Shown here: positions 24,060-37,334 of the stretch, in pieces
Numbering within the stretch: the first letter of the stretch is position 1
Layout: every line of letters starts with the position of its first letter
Assembly: GCA_023614405.1 (NCBI GenBank)
Contig: CM042697.1
Location: 160,308,149 to 160,372,148, forward strand
DNA length: 64,000 nt
Reading direction: 5' to 3'
Source of the DNA: Avena insularis
Taxonomy: Eukaryota > Streptophyta > Magnoliopsida > Poales > Poaceae
Notes under the pieces: generated by a model
The model's database searches: none
Told to the model about the DNA's origin: nothing
What the model saw: the letters and a program-made list of their open reading frames with translations, nothing else
Made by a program: the position numbers and the translations under genes

Positions 24060-24365
24060 CCATTCGGGGCACCAACCCAAATGAAGGTTTTTTACAAAGT
24101 TTGAATGAAATTTAATTAAAAACAACATGAACAGGTTATGTGCTATAACAATCTTTTTATAACTCTTCCGTGGACGTACGGAACTGAAGGTGGAGCAAAA
24201 CTAACTACAATAGTATGAGGAATATCAATTGGGAAATAACGGAATATCATTCGGGGCACCAACCCAAATTGATATTCCTCGTACTACAATAGTACGAGGA
24301 ATAGCAAAACTGAAATGCAGACTGTACCTGTGTCATGAGTAATATCAATTGGGAGATAACGGCAG
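24060..24365. repeat. Small interspersed direct and inverted repeats
   Basis: TTCGGGGCACCAACCCAAAT occurs at about 24063 and 24251. ATATCAATTGGGAAATAACGG recurs as a variant near 24340. An inverted pair around AATATCAATTGGG and AATTGATATTCC flanks a short palindrome with GTACGAGGAATA. It lies inside Helitron B and its origin is unknown. Confidence 0.5.
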
Positions 24366-25185
24366 CGGCCTAGAAGGGAGATAACAGGTCTCTAGATGGT
24401 CAAAATAAATGAAAATAATGTTGTTGAAATGCTGAAAAATGGATACATGAAAAATCATATGATGAGATATACAATTATGTAACTATGAAGTAGATTCAGA
24501 CTTGCCATTGGATCCAACCCTCCAAAATGGCTCTTACACTTCCACATTTGACAAAATTATGTGTTTTCTTAGCACAAATTCGGTGTGCAAATGAATTTCT
24601 TCAGAGTCAACAGCTCAAGGGTTGTTCCAGTTATACTAATACAAAACGATGGGACAACCTGGAAGAGAAAACTTATGGGATAGAAGGAGGAACATAGGAA
24701 CAATAGTACCAGGTGATACACAAACCCATCAAATTTCATTGATCATAACAAGTTGGGGTGTCTGTGATAGAAGTATACGCTCTAAACCATGAAACTTGCA
24801 TTATACAAACAAAAGATCAGAGAGAGATGGAGATTGAAGGGCCGACGGCAGTGGGGAGATGAGCCATGGTTCAGCCTACCCGGCCAACAACCTCAAGCAA
24901 TGGACGCCGTGTGCTGAAACTTCATGCCATCAGCTATGAATAAAAAGACAAACGACCAAGAATACAACTGAAAATAATCTAGGAGTACTCACCTCAAGCA
25001 TGGCGTTGTACATGATTTATCCAGTAACGGTTGGTGTATGAAATTATTTTGTGTTTTCTGAAACCCAAAGGACAACATAAAGCAAATTACCTACAGTCAA
25101 GAAACCCGGTCCAACATAACAAAAGATAATCAACAGACTAAGATAACAAACTAAGATAATTAGCAAAGATATTTTTTAATCAGTA

Positions 25186-25275
25186 TGAATGATTGACAAA
25201 CATGTTAATTAATCAGCTTATGGTTGAAGGGTAGCTTATGATTGACAAACATGTTAATTAATCAGCTCATGTTGT
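25186..25275. repeat. Direct duplication of about 40 bp
   Basis: ATGATTGACAAACATGTTAA, continuing TTAATCAGCT, occurs twice in tandem with a 20-base spacer, near 25188 and 25230. It is inside Helitron B, and no coding or structural role is visible. Confidence 0.6.
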
Positions 25276-26281
25276 ACTAAATGAAAGATTGAAGTATGAC
25301 CTGAACTTCGATGGATCATGAACCAGTCATGACAACACCATGTAACCTAAGCATTGCCTTGGTTAGTCCCTATAGGCTAGTGAGAGCCATATTGCGCCCA
25401 ACCCAGCCAACAATCAGTGTCATCCACCCCGAATTGCATAGCTTGGTTACTTGATCAATCATAAACTTGATTAGTATCTCCATTCAACATTTCCCTGGAA
25501 CAGAGTTGCTAGCTAAAGATATTGTTAGAACATGTTCCATAGAAAATGTCTTGTGAGTAGTATTAGAAGAACTATGTGATAATAAAGGCAGACAACATAC
25601 CTGTTCAAGTAAACATCTACAATATATCCAAATCATTGTCCAAATATGATAAATTATTCGTGAATCATCACACATATGGGGGAAATTTCTTCCAGCCCAC
25701 AAAGCCTACAGATGACAACACCATCAAGCATTCTCAAATTTCTTACGATACCCGTGGTACGAAAACACATGTAGTATTAGAACACAAAGAGGAAACATCC
25801 TCTGAGTTAAGAAACTGAAAATGTAGCTGAATAGATATATTGTGTCCTGATAATTCAAAAAAGTAAAGGACCCATATCTCTAAAGGGGTGGCAGTACATA
25901 AAATGTTCAAATTTCTTTTTCTCTTTTGATATGTTATGTCTTTCATATGGCATCGTAATTTTTTTTGCTTACCCTACGAATTCATCACTGGTGTTGGATT
26001 CCCCAATATGAGTGAAGGCATCATCAAAATGTATCAGAAGTGGAGGAAATACACACACTGTCGACAAAATAATTATGTCCCGAAGGAAGTGCCGCGAGGA
26101 CAATTTTTCCCGTGTCAATATTCAATTCTATTATTGGTAGCCTGGAAGAAGAAAAGAAAATGCAATATTCAATTCTATGGTTCCAGTAATTGGTCAAAAG
26201 AAGATAACATGATGTTCAGAGGCTAATTTGTACCCGTGCATTTATTTTACTCTGAATCCTATCAGCACCCAAAGGATGATA

Positions 26282-26404
26282 CACCCTCTGATCCATATTA
26301 GTTGACTTAGATTTATCTTGATACGAATATATCTAGTCAAGTTTTAGTGCTAGATACACCCATATCTAGACAAATTTGAGTCAGCTAATATGGGTCGGAG
26401 GGAG
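26282..26404. mobile_element. Stowaway MITE (123 bp)
   Basis: The inverted ends are CACCCTCTGATCCATATTAG and the complement of CTCCCTCCGACCCATATTAG, flanked by TA (26280-26281 and 26405-26406). This is a second Stowaway family member inside Helitron B. Confidence 0.92.
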
Positions 26405-26803
26405 TACATAAAAGATTCATAACTGTGTAGAGCAAAGACACATTTGTGAACCTAAAGTGTAATAAAGAATAGCAACTTATATCATTGTTTTTCTCTAGAA
26501 AGCTTTTTAATCTGCAGCTAAGACATAGACTTCAAATAAAATTATGTATGGACTTTTTTCTTATGCATCTACATGTGCTACATTTTCTACAGATTTTGGT
26601 GAAATCATGAAGTATATGCATTGTGTAAGTTCTAGGTTACGTCATATACAACGAAATGGTAGAAACATACCTTCAATAAAACAACACGCTAGGAGATCAG
26701 TGATCGTGGTCAGTCCTGTGGCCGGCCTGATCGTGGTGGATCGATGATATTTATAGAGATTAAATGAGCACCAAGTCAGAGGTATCTCTCGGTCAGCACT
26801 TAC

Positions 26804-27676
<873 letters not shown>

Positions 27677-28118
27677 CTGCAGACGGAGGGGGAGGGGAAG
27701 AGGGGGGTCAGGCTCTCACGCGGAGGCGGCGACAATGGAGGCAGCGGGTGCAGCAGATGCGGGTTCGCGTGGCGGCGGCCCCAACGGAGGTCGGATTGCG
27801 CGGCGGCGACAGGTAGGCTCAGGTGGCGGCAGCGGGCAGGGCAGCACGGCGGGCTCGCCGGGCGACGGCGGGCTGGGTATCGCGGCACGAGTGTTGCGCG
27901 GCTGCGATGTGCCAAGGAATCGGCACGCAGCGCTTGATGCACGGGTAGAAAAGAGCGCCGGATTTAGCGCTTGTGTGGGCGAGGACTGTGTCAGTTCTTG
28001 TGTTTTAATGCTAATAACTCGGTTGTGCGGGTCATACGAAGGAAGTAGGACGAAGGATGCGACATAGTGATTTCTGGGTAGAAAACAGAACACCAATTTT
28101 CTTTTTAGATAGTAGAGA

Positions 28119-30162
28119 CTAGCTAAATGTCCGTGCGTTGCTACAGAACAAAAAAATATAATAATTATCAAAGACAAGCATCGACCATCGAAGAGGGATC
28201 ACATGAACTATCACGCATCATCTTTTTGCAAAAAGAATAAGTATCAACCATAACCTGACTCATACAACACCAACAATATTTTTCCTTCACAATTGAAGAG
28301 AATGATGTAAATATAGAAAGATGATAATATGCCCTCGCAAAATTTACATAGCACTGTCTTGCACAAAGAAACGTAGATTATGTGTGCATGCTGTCTACAG
28401 TAAATAGTTAGTCCATACATAATCAACCTCGGGATGTTCCATGGAAGTGTATAGCTACCAAGCATCAGCTCCGAGAATAAGATGTCATAGTTTTGAAAAT
28501 GATAAGTGTTGTTCCGTCTTGTTGCTGCATGAAAATAGTAGCAATGGCATGAACACGCTGAAGCTGGTAAATTAATTTTCAGCTTATAAGAACAACATGT
28601 TCTCAATTTGCATTCCTTCACCAGTGAAAATTCTCCGACATATAAACTTAGTGTTTTACTATGCAAATACACCTTAATTTACTTAATTCGTTTATCTGAT
28701 TGTGGATGTCATGAATATCTTATCGAGCCGCATAGTGGCATTGCAATAGAAGCTCACACTAGTTGCTGAAAATAATTGTTTTGAAAGACATTCGTACCTT
28801 TGAGCGTGTTGAGAACACATAAATGAGCTTTCTTCCTTGATCACTTGCGAAGACGCTTCCCTTTGTTGACTGGCTAACGCCGGAGTCCGATCTAAATTCG
28901 GCGTGGCATAACTAAAGTTACAGGACAAAGCCAATGTAGTTCCTGCTCTGTCTTTAAAAGCTTATTTTCTCTCGTGTTAATCGTGCTTTGCTGCTGCAGA
29001 ATGTGGCGACGCTGCTAGTCCAAAGCAGGAAACAGAAGAGGCAAATCAAATCAGAAGAAAATAACTGAAAAAACAAATGGACTCCTCCTCAAGCTTCAAC
29101 CTGAGCAGACTGAGGTGAGGTCGATGAATAGGTGAAGTCGTCCTGAAACATTAGCCTGAAATGCACCAACGACCATGACAAGACAAGTTAAAAAAAACTT
29201 TAGTCATGAAATCTAAACCTGGATTCACTTAAGTGTGACGACTGAGGAAGGATGCTAGCGAAATCATTTGTGGAAGTGCACGGTTAAAAAGCATAACCTA
29301 CAAACACCAAGAGCACTCGTGTGCATATGCGTCCAGCTAATAAGCATTTAACCAAACACCTTGCCTACAGAAGGAAACTATGATGCTGCTGGTTTACAGA
29401 ATTGAGGGGCTTCTTCTATGCTGCACCAAAGAAGAGGGGACAGCGTGTGGTTCAGGGCGACGTCGGACTCTCTGGATGCAGTGGACAGGAGGTTGACTCG
29501 CTGGGGCGGCGCGGTGGACTTTGTTCTCCCTATCCCTTGCGGCGTGATTCTCCAAGCCATATCTAGAGTCTGCACATGGGCTGATGCACAACGACGACCT
29601 GCTCGGCTTCTCCTACCGTCCTCTGGAGCTGGTATTTCCCCGCCTTGGTCGCCTTGTGCCTCACCTCAGCCGCCACCTACCTCTGCCTCCACGCGCGGAC
29701 GCGCACACCCGCATGTAGCCCACAGATCCTGGCCAACCGGCCATATCACGCCTTAATCGGTCGCCTTGGCTCTTGCCCCGTCGCAACACACATCAGCTAC
29801 AGGCACGCCGGGACCACGGTCAAGGCACCGGGCGCATGTGGTTGGTCCTCCTCCGGTGCGCGGGCGGCCTGAATGATTTCTAACAGCGAGAGTTCGGCGG
29901 CGCTACCGTCCGCCGGGATCGATTTTATACAACGGGAATCGGGCGGCCATCAACTTCATCGGCGGGCGATGGCCGGTCAGAGGCGGTCCATGGACGGGGT
30001 GACGGCGACACACGGTGGGGAACGGATCACGCACCCCTTTTCATGTTCGCTCGGGGCGCGAGGAAGCGGTGGCATCCCTTATTATATCTTACAACTGCCA
30101 GGGGCAAAAGCGTCTTTTCAAGGCAGAGGGAAAAACAGTCCTAATCTTTTTAATAGTATAGA
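28119..30162 (-). mobile_element. Helitron A (2044 bp, non-autonomous), abutting Helitron B
   Basis: On the minus strand the 5' end is A|TCTATACTATTAAAAAGAT at 30162. The 3' end is GTAGCAACGCACGGACATTT followed by AGCTAG, with CTAG at 28119-28122, and the next base is T. Both agree closely with the published plant Helitron consensus (TCTMTAYTA start; CAAHGCACGKRYA...CTAG end). Its 3' CTAG is followed directly by Helitron B's TCTCTACTA start, so it inserted exactly at B's 5' edge. A GC-rich part (29400-30100) could be captured gene sequence, but I cannot identify it. No Rep/helicase ORF. Confidence 0.85.
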
Positions 30163-30189
30163 TAGACTAATCATATATTTTTATTGCAG

Positions 30190-30560
30190 CGGAAGAGGCG
30201 AAAGCTCAATCCAAAACTGCCAACCTGACTAAAGGACAAGATGGCTATTTATATGGAGAAGCAGAATTTTTAGAAAGTGGCCCATGACCCCTGAGAGAAG
30301 AAGTCATGATCCTTTATGACAAGTGCCATAATCTAAAGATGGACATCGCGGGCTAAAAGGAACTTCACGAGAAAGGTATCGCCTTGAGGCTGCAAAGGAG
30401 GAGATTATCAAGGAGATCATGGGGGATAATCTTAAACTTACTGATAAGCTTGTCGCTTCTCAGACGGAGCGCTTGAACCAGCGGGAGGCGCATGTCTAAG
30501 TACTGAGGGAGAAGGTAAAAATCAAAGCGGATCTGAGCGAACGAATCCTTAAACTGGAGC
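30190..30560 (+). pseudogene. Coiled-coil gene, last exon, upstream half (split by element F)
   Basis: After a pyrimidine-rich ATTGCAG acceptor (30182-30189) the sequence encodes a charged helical protein: LREEVMILYDKCHNLKMDIAG, then, after a frame shift near 30378, YRLEAAKEEIIKE, KLTDKLVASQTERLNQREAHV and KADLSERILKLEL. Stops occur at the GP*PL position, after MDIAG and after REAHV. The reading frame stops at the element F insertion (30560/30561) and resumes on the far side of F at 52748. The protein is not recognised beyond being coiled-coil, and it is decayed. Confidence 0.6.
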
Positions 30561-32882
30561 TGCCATATCCCAAATTTTGATACTAATAGTTTGTGCTTAT
30601 TATTTAAAAAAATAGATTAAATATTTATAACGCTGATTGTTTGTGGGTTTGAGAAAAATAAGATTAGAGTGCAACAACACTTGAACTGTTGACCTGCCGT
30701 TTAAAAACACAAAGCTGTTGTGGTGTTTTTTTAGAATAACAAGAGCAGATGTCGTTTTGTTTCTTGAGCACTAGAAGAAAGAAAAAACGGGCTGGGCTTA
30801 AGGCCCTATGGGACTTGGCGTCTGTATCATACGGCGCCGCCTCCTTTTAGCGTTTCGGCAGTTCGATTTGATCCCGATCAAACCTTAACCCTACCCGTTA
30901 CCCTCTAGATAGAAGCCACCGCCGTCAAGCCGCTGCTGCCGCTGGAGCACAGGCTTCCATCACCAGCCATCGGTTAGTCGCCTCAACGGTGCGTGGCTGT
31001 TGTAAATTTTTCATGTCTTTGTTTTTCTTGATAGCAACATGGATTCTGGCCGGTAGATGGATTTGGATTAGTTAGCAGGCTTTAATTCTGTGGGTCGAAA
31101 AGGTTGCGTATTGCCGATTTATTTGTCCGTGTTCCCCAACGAAAAGAAAATCCAAAGTTGAAAGTCCCTAAAGTAATCTTGTAGTGCAATCTGAAATCTC
31201 CTTGTACGCACAGCAAAAGTATGGTTGGGTGTTGTTTTATCGTGATTCCTTTATACCTTAAAAGAATAGCTGTGTATATTAGGGGCAGTAGCACTTGGTT
31301 ATTCTGTACGCGTGTGTACCATGCGGTTCAGGTTCAGAATCGATAGCTGGTTCGATGGTCAGGTTAAGACATCGTTTTCTAAGGTTCTCTTTTGGCTGTT
31401 TGGTGCAATACATTTATATTTAGTCCTAGTCGTTCTGTAAATATAATTTTGAGATTCACCCTGATTATAAGTTATAGAATTCATAGAGTATTTATTTATG
31501 CAATTTGGTTGGAAAGATTGCATTTAGCGATCAGGTTACTGATCTGTCCACAATGTCGTAGTGTTATTCTTTGCAATTGTATACGTTTTTGACATTCAAA
31601 TTTAATCATGGGTTAAACATGAATGCTGTCCAGATTGGTTAGCCTGATGTTGTAACATATTTTATTTTTGAAGTTTCCCTGTGGTATACTAATTTTTATT
31701 AAAATATTAATTGATTTATCCGGTATAACTGCAATAGTGTTTAAGGTCGAGTGATCTAAGACTTTGATGTCCAGATTTTGTCAATGGTAGATGTGTGAGA
31801 AGCACTGACGTGCTGAGATATAAATCGTCTCTTTGGTTGAGTTTTAAATATATGATGTATGCTACTTTTGTTGAGAAGGCTAGAAATTATGGGTCTCATG
31901 CGTAGGAACGATATTGACTTGTGAATGACCATGTTATAAAGGCTTGCTATGTATTGAGTGTTACATATTTTGCTTAACAGGTGTCGATACTTCCGCTCTG
32001 GAGTCTTATAACTTATAGTTTGTGCCTCGCGGTTGAGGCAATTTCACGACGGATAGCGAATTTTGCATATATCTCTTCATTTGGTTTTATATAATGTTTA
32101 TGATGTGATGATGATGATAATATTAAAGATGATGATGACTTGTGCATATTATGATTTTGCATACCATGATGATAATGAGACCTACTTCGGTGGGCACAGT
32201 GCGACCTTCATTGATGAGTTGCGACCCACTTTGGAGGCACCCTCCACGAGTTGGAGCGAGTGGATGCCGACGGGTGTCCATTCGAGCGATACCGGTATTC
32301 GCGATGAGATGAGATGAGCATATAGCCAAGTAGGACATAATATTATGTTCTAATGGATGAATGATGTTTAATGATGTCCTGGTGTTTTGACTTATGTAAA
32401 ATTACTATTCGTTTTTTAACTTGTTGAGTCTTTGTATTCACCCTTGTTGCTTTCATGTTTTTAGGTAAACCTTGAGGACGTCATGCATGGGGAATATGGG
32501 AGTAGAGCCACCACCAACTACACATCACAGCCATACATTTATCTTGCAATGGTTCCTTTTTAAATAATAAGATTACCTTGACTGGTTGGGTTTTGGAGTC
32601 TATTGAATATTACTTTAAAACAGTTTTGGTAATGTTCCTGCGTGTGGTTGATAAATTGTTATTTCCTAGTGGTTTAGAGTTTTTGAGAATATTATTTGAG
32701 GTGAATAACTTGTTCTATCTGGTGATATATTCATGAATTTTGGTATTCCTATAATATGCTTGTTGTGGATGCCCTTATAAACGGAGGAGGATCTACCAAA
32801 TTTTCCTAAAAGTTGTTAGTTAATTTTATATGTATATAGTATGTGGTAACATCTCAAGTGCATGTTGGCTCGGGGTGTTACA
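30561..32882 (+). repeat. 5' LTR of element F (2322 bp)
   Basis: The start TGCCATATCCCAAATTTTGA is defined by the target duplication and by resemblance to G's TGTCACATCCCAAATTT. The end GGCTCGGGGTGTTACA abuts the primer-binding site. Only the last 38 bases have a partner (52705-52742). No gene inside. Confidence 0.85.
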
Positions 32883-32897
32883 GTTGGTATTAGAGCG
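32883..32897 (+). other. Element F primer-binding site (initiator-Met type)
   Basis: GTTGGTATTAGAGCGG starts one base after the LTR end. TGGTATTAGAGC differs from the iMet primer site TGGTATCAGAGC by one C-to-T change. Confidence 0.85.
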
Positions 32898-33060
32898 GAC
32901 TTTAGGTCTATGGTGTGAAAAGTAATGTAATAAACAACACAATAGGTTGGGATGGGACATGCATTGCATTTGCACCTATGTGTTATTATTTGGTATTGAT
33001 GATAATTATGTTCTAAGTATTTGAATACTTGGTTGATGATTGATAATGTTGTGTATAGTT

Positions 33061-34200
33061 ATGCCGCCGAGGAGAGGTCAAGTTCATGATCGTGCCGGTG
33101 GTCGCAATCCTCGTGGTCATGGAGGCCACAATAACCATTCCGGTGAATCGGATCCAGAGGTTGAACAAAGTCAGCATGGGGAAGGTAGCAAGCCAAACCG
33201 GTAATGATTGTGGACCCGATGGTCAAGGGACAAATCTGAAAAACTGGTTGGAACTAAAGGCTGGCGACTTCCATGGGACTGGGACACCAATGGATGCAGC
33301 GTCGTGGCTAAGTACCATGGAGAAGTATATGGCGGCTATGGAGTTGCGGTCACACAAGCGAGTTCTCTTTGTGGCCTTCAACCTTAAGGGCCTTGCTGAT
33401 GATTGGTGGTCAGGAGTCCGTGCCGCTTATCCTGGTGAACCCACCTGGGCTGTTTTTGTGCAACAGTTGACAAGTATTATCCAGAAACATTCAAGGAGGA
33501 AATGTCAGAAAAACTGAAGACCATTAAGCAAGGGAAGCTATCTGTAGATGAGTATGAGGCTGAGTTCAGCAAGATGGTACTATTTGTTGATCATGTGAAG
33601 CATGACGAGGCAGCAAAGGCGAGAGCATTCTTTAGGGGACTTAATTCTATATATAGAGAGGTGATGAGTGTGAGGCATGCGAATGATTACTTGTCCATGG
33701 TTAAGCAGGCTAGAGGAATGGAGTTGGAAGTTCGACTCACTGCAGCTGAGGAGAGCCGCACGAGAGGTTCTAGTGCCACAAGGGGCGACCAGAAGGGAGG
33801 CCACCGTGGGGGTAGCGGGTCTACTACTCAGCGACATCCTTTTAAGAAGTTCAAGGGAAATCACTGTCCGCAACAAACAATAAAGTTCAAACAATCCAGT
33901 TCTCAGTCTTCTTCGGTGCCTCGCTCTTCTTCATCGACTCCATCCTTTCGTCCTGTCCTAGGGCAGGGTATGATATGTTTCAAGTGTGGTGAGGGACACC
34001 GTGCTTCTGAGTGCACTTGGACTGGGGAGTGTTACCATTGTGGTCGCCCTGGTCATATGGCACGGGTATGTCGTGAGAACCCAGCTAGCATTCTCAAGTG
34101 GGAGAGGACACCTTCTGGTTCGACTACCACATCATCTCGAGGATCTGTAAACATGTTATCAGCTGCTCCTACTTTTACTCCACAGTTCCCACCAGCTTAG
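33061..34200 (+). pseudogene. gag: Element F gag with two CCHC knuckles (frameshifts)
   Basis: The start ATG is at 33061 (MPPRRGQVHD). The first frame ends at a TAA near 33202. The gag domain continues in the +1-shifted frame (LADDWWSGVRAAYPGEPTW, to about 33490), then returns to the first frame (SVDEYEAEFSKMV ... ARAFFRGLN). Two adjacent zinc knuckles follow, CFKCGEGHRASEC and CYHCGRPGHMARVC (33976-34074), and the segment ends at TAG 34198-34200. Two compensating frameshifts and the stop show decay. Confidence 0.88.
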
Positions 34201-34998
34201 GCACCTCCACCTGGTTACGTCTGGCAAGCTGTTCCAGTTGCTTCAGCGCAGTTTCCTACACCGTCTGCTCGGCTCTAGTTACCTGCACCCCCATCGCATA
34301 GTGTTGGACATCCCTCTGCTCTGCCACAACCTAGGGTTTATGCCATGCCGGCTACTACTTCTTTGGGACGACCAGATGTCGTGACAGGTACACTTCCAGT
34401 TGATTCTCATGATGCACTAATTCTCTTTTATTCTAGAGCTACTTATTTGTTTGTCTCGCTAGAGTTTGCAAATACGGCCAATTTATCTCGACAAGAGATT
34501 GGACAGTCAGTGGTCGTTAGTTCTCCTCATGGTCTAATTTCCTCTACCATAGTTTGTCCTGGTTGTGTGATATCTAGAGATGATGAAGATTTTGTAGCTA
34601 ATCTTATGGTTATACCGCTGAAGCCCTTTGATGTTATTTTTAGCATGGATTGGCTACACCGCTATCGCGCCGTGATATCATGTTTTTGGAAGACCGTCTC
34701 ACTTCAGGCCCCATCCGGAGAGGAGTTGATCTTTCAGGGAAGTGATCCTCCATACTCTCTATTTGTCCTTGCTAGCTTGTTTCCTGGGCAACGACCAGTC
34801 AAGACAGGGTTTCTATGGGCTCTTGCTGAAACATCGAGTACCGCACAGTTAATTGATGCTATTCCAGTGGTACGAAACTATCCAGATGTATTCCCTGATG
34901 AGTTGTCGAGTATGCCACCAGTGCGGGACGTGGAGTTTCGTATTGATTTTAAAACTGGTACTCAACCTATTGCTATGACTCCTTACCGATTGTCATGA
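34201..34998 (+). pseudogene. pro: Element F protease, catalytic Asp lost
   Basis: It continues in the final gag frame through stops at about 34276 and 34996-34998. The retropepsin site reads F-Y-S-R-A-T, with Tyr at 34429-34431, where related elements such as G have F-D-T-G-A-S. The ILGMDWL-type motif is present as IFSMDWL. The region ahead of the RT (YPDVFPDEL ... PVRDVEFRIDF) is well preserved, so this is a dead protease within a recognisable polyprotein. Confidence 0.85.
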
Positions 34999-36272
34999 CC
35001 GTTCCAAGAAGAATTGAAGAAGCAGCTGGATGATTTATTATCCAAGGATTTGATCCGACGGAGTGTCTCACCTTGGGCGGCGCCTGTAATGTTTACATCC
35101 AAGAGGGATGGTAGTTGGCGGAAGTGTGTAGATTATCGTGGTCTTAATGTGGTAACCATCAAGAACAAATATCCATTGCCTCGGATTGAGGATTTGTTTG
35201 ATCAAATAAATGGAGCTAAGGTGTTCTCCAAGATTGATCTTCAGTCTGGCTACAATCAAATTCGTGTGCGAGAACAAGATATTGAGAAGACTGCGTTCGC
35301 CACCAAGTATGGGCATTATGAATATAAAGTTATGTCTTTTGGACTAACAAATGCCCATGCCATATTTATGGAGACAATGAACAGTATGCTACACAGGTTC
35401 CTTGATAACTTCGTGGTAGTGTTCATTGATGATATACTCATATATTCTCAGACAAAAGAAGAGCATGAGCGTCATTTGAGACTTGTACTTGAGACTTTGA
35501 GGAAGAATAAATTCGATGCGAAGCTAAATAAATGTGAGTTTTGGCTATTGGAAGTGGCTTTTCTAGGTCATATTATTAACCAACAGGACATATTGGTTGA
35601 TCCTAGTAAGGTTTCAACAATCACAGATTGGCCGAGACCGTCCAATGTCAAGGAAGTGAGAAGTTTCTTAGGCTTGGAGGGTTATTTTAGGAAGTTTGTG
35701 AAGGATTTTTCTATCATCGCCAAGCCGATGACCAAACTAACCCAAAAGGATGTAAAATTCCAATGGACTAATGAATGTGAGAATAGATTCTCTACTCTCA
35801 AGAATAGATGGGTGACTGCGCCTATTCTTACTCTTCCTGTGCCAGGGAAGCGCTTCATAGTCTACTCTGATGCTTCTCTAGTTGGACTTGGGTGCGTTCT
35901 CATGCAAGACGGCAAAGTTATTGCTTATACTTCGAGGCAGTTGAAAAAGCACGAGCAGAATTATCCTACCCATGATCTAGAGCTTGCAGCTGTGGTGTTC
36001 GCACTCAAGATTTGGAGGCATTATCTTTATGGAGAATCTTGTGATGTTTTCACTGATCATAAAAGTCTCAAATACCTATTCACACAGAAGGAGTTGAACC
36101 TAAGGCAAAGACGATGGCTAGAGTTGATAAAGGACTACGACCTCACTATCCAGTACAATCCAGGAAAGGCAAATGTGGTTGCAGATGCTCTTAGCCGCAA
36201 GTCTGTACCTCCCACTTTGGATTCTCTTGTTGCTGATTTTGAATGGATGGGAGTGTCATATTGTTTTTCAGG
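34999..36272 (+). pseudogene. pol: Element F reverse transcriptase and RNase H, truncated after RNase H
   Basis: Same frame as the protease after TGA 34996-34998. RT motifs are [27 protein letters not shown] and the catalytic FIDD (35422-35433). RNase H has [20 protein letters not shown] and VADALSRK (near 36200). Homology ends near 36272, where the LTR of element D starts, before any integrase. The open frame runs on to 36561, but that tail is LTR sequence read through. Confidence 0.92.
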
Positions 36273-37334
36273 TGTAGCTATATTTTTGATGTTCCATGCT
36301 TGTTTAGTATCTACTTTTCTTTGCTTTGTCTATACTTTGAGGTGTTTTAATATGTTTTCTGGTACTAACCTATTAACAAGATACCACAATGCCTGTTGCC
36401 TGTTTTCTTCTATTTTTGGTTCTAGAAAGGCAGAAAATCAATTTTCTCGGAATTGGACGGGACAAAAGCCAAAGTCATTATTTTTCCCGGAGCAACACGG
36501 AACCACGAAACAGGGTTGGAGGAGGACATCAGGGTGGCCGCACCCGCTAGGCGCGGGCTAGCCCTGGTGGCACCCACAGGCGGTGTGGGCCCCCTGGACC
36601 TCCACCGACCTTGCCTCCTGCGCCTATAAGAAGCCCCCGGGGAGAAAACCCTAAATCATCCAGAAGAAATCCACGAAAACCTCCGTAGCGCCGTCGCCAC
36701 TAAAGGGGAGATTCGGGGGACAAAAATTCTCTGTTTTGGCACCCTGCCGGACGGGGAAGTGCCCCCAGAGCCATCTCCATCGATATCCACCACCATCTCC
36801 ATTGCCGTTGCTGATTCCCATGATGAGGAGGGAGTAGTTCTCCTTCGAGGCTAAGGGCTCTACCGGTAGCTATGTGTTCATCTCTCTCTATGCATGATCT
36901 TGTTGTGGTCATGAGCTTTGTAATCTAGTAGATCTACATTGCTACTCAAGTGCTTCAATAGATCTCTGCTCTCCCCATGTGTGTGAAAGTGACGGCGTGC
37001 TTTCCATGTGTGGCACTTAAGCTAGGTTACATATATATTTATCATGAGTATATTTGGAGTTGGATGTATTTATGAAATTGTGGTGTTTGTTAGAACCATC
37101 TAGCGCTCAAGGTGATAGTGTGGGGTTATCTAGATTGGGGAAAGCAGACTTTGAGGTGTGCTGTTATAGCCCTACCATGGATTAGAGTGTCCAACCGGAG
37201 AGTAGTTAAGAGTAGTATCATGAAGAGAAGATATTTATATGAGAGAGTGTTCACTAGTGAAAGTATGATCCCTAGGCCTTGTTTCTAAACATTGAAACAC
37301 CGTTTCCAACTAGATTTGTTGCATGTTTGCTTGC
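36273..37334 (+). repeat. Left LTR of element D, first part
   Basis: It starts TGTAGCTATATTTTTGATGTT and aligns with the right LTR from about 51172. It is interrupted at 37334 by element E. The sequence TTTGCTTGCTTCC, continuous in the right LTR (near 52320), is split here with duplication of CTTGC. The LTR continues at 47012-47347. Confidence 0.88.

Noticed and set aside
32060..32180. GATGATGAT-rich stretch as a coding acidic domain
   Set aside because: It lies in the LTR of F, with stops in all sensible frames nearby. It is simple sequence.
36243..36561. C-terminal extension of the element F RT frame with hydrophobic residues
   Set aside because: This is readthrough into element D's LTR. 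The same sequence recurs in the right LTR at 51186 in a noncoding setting.
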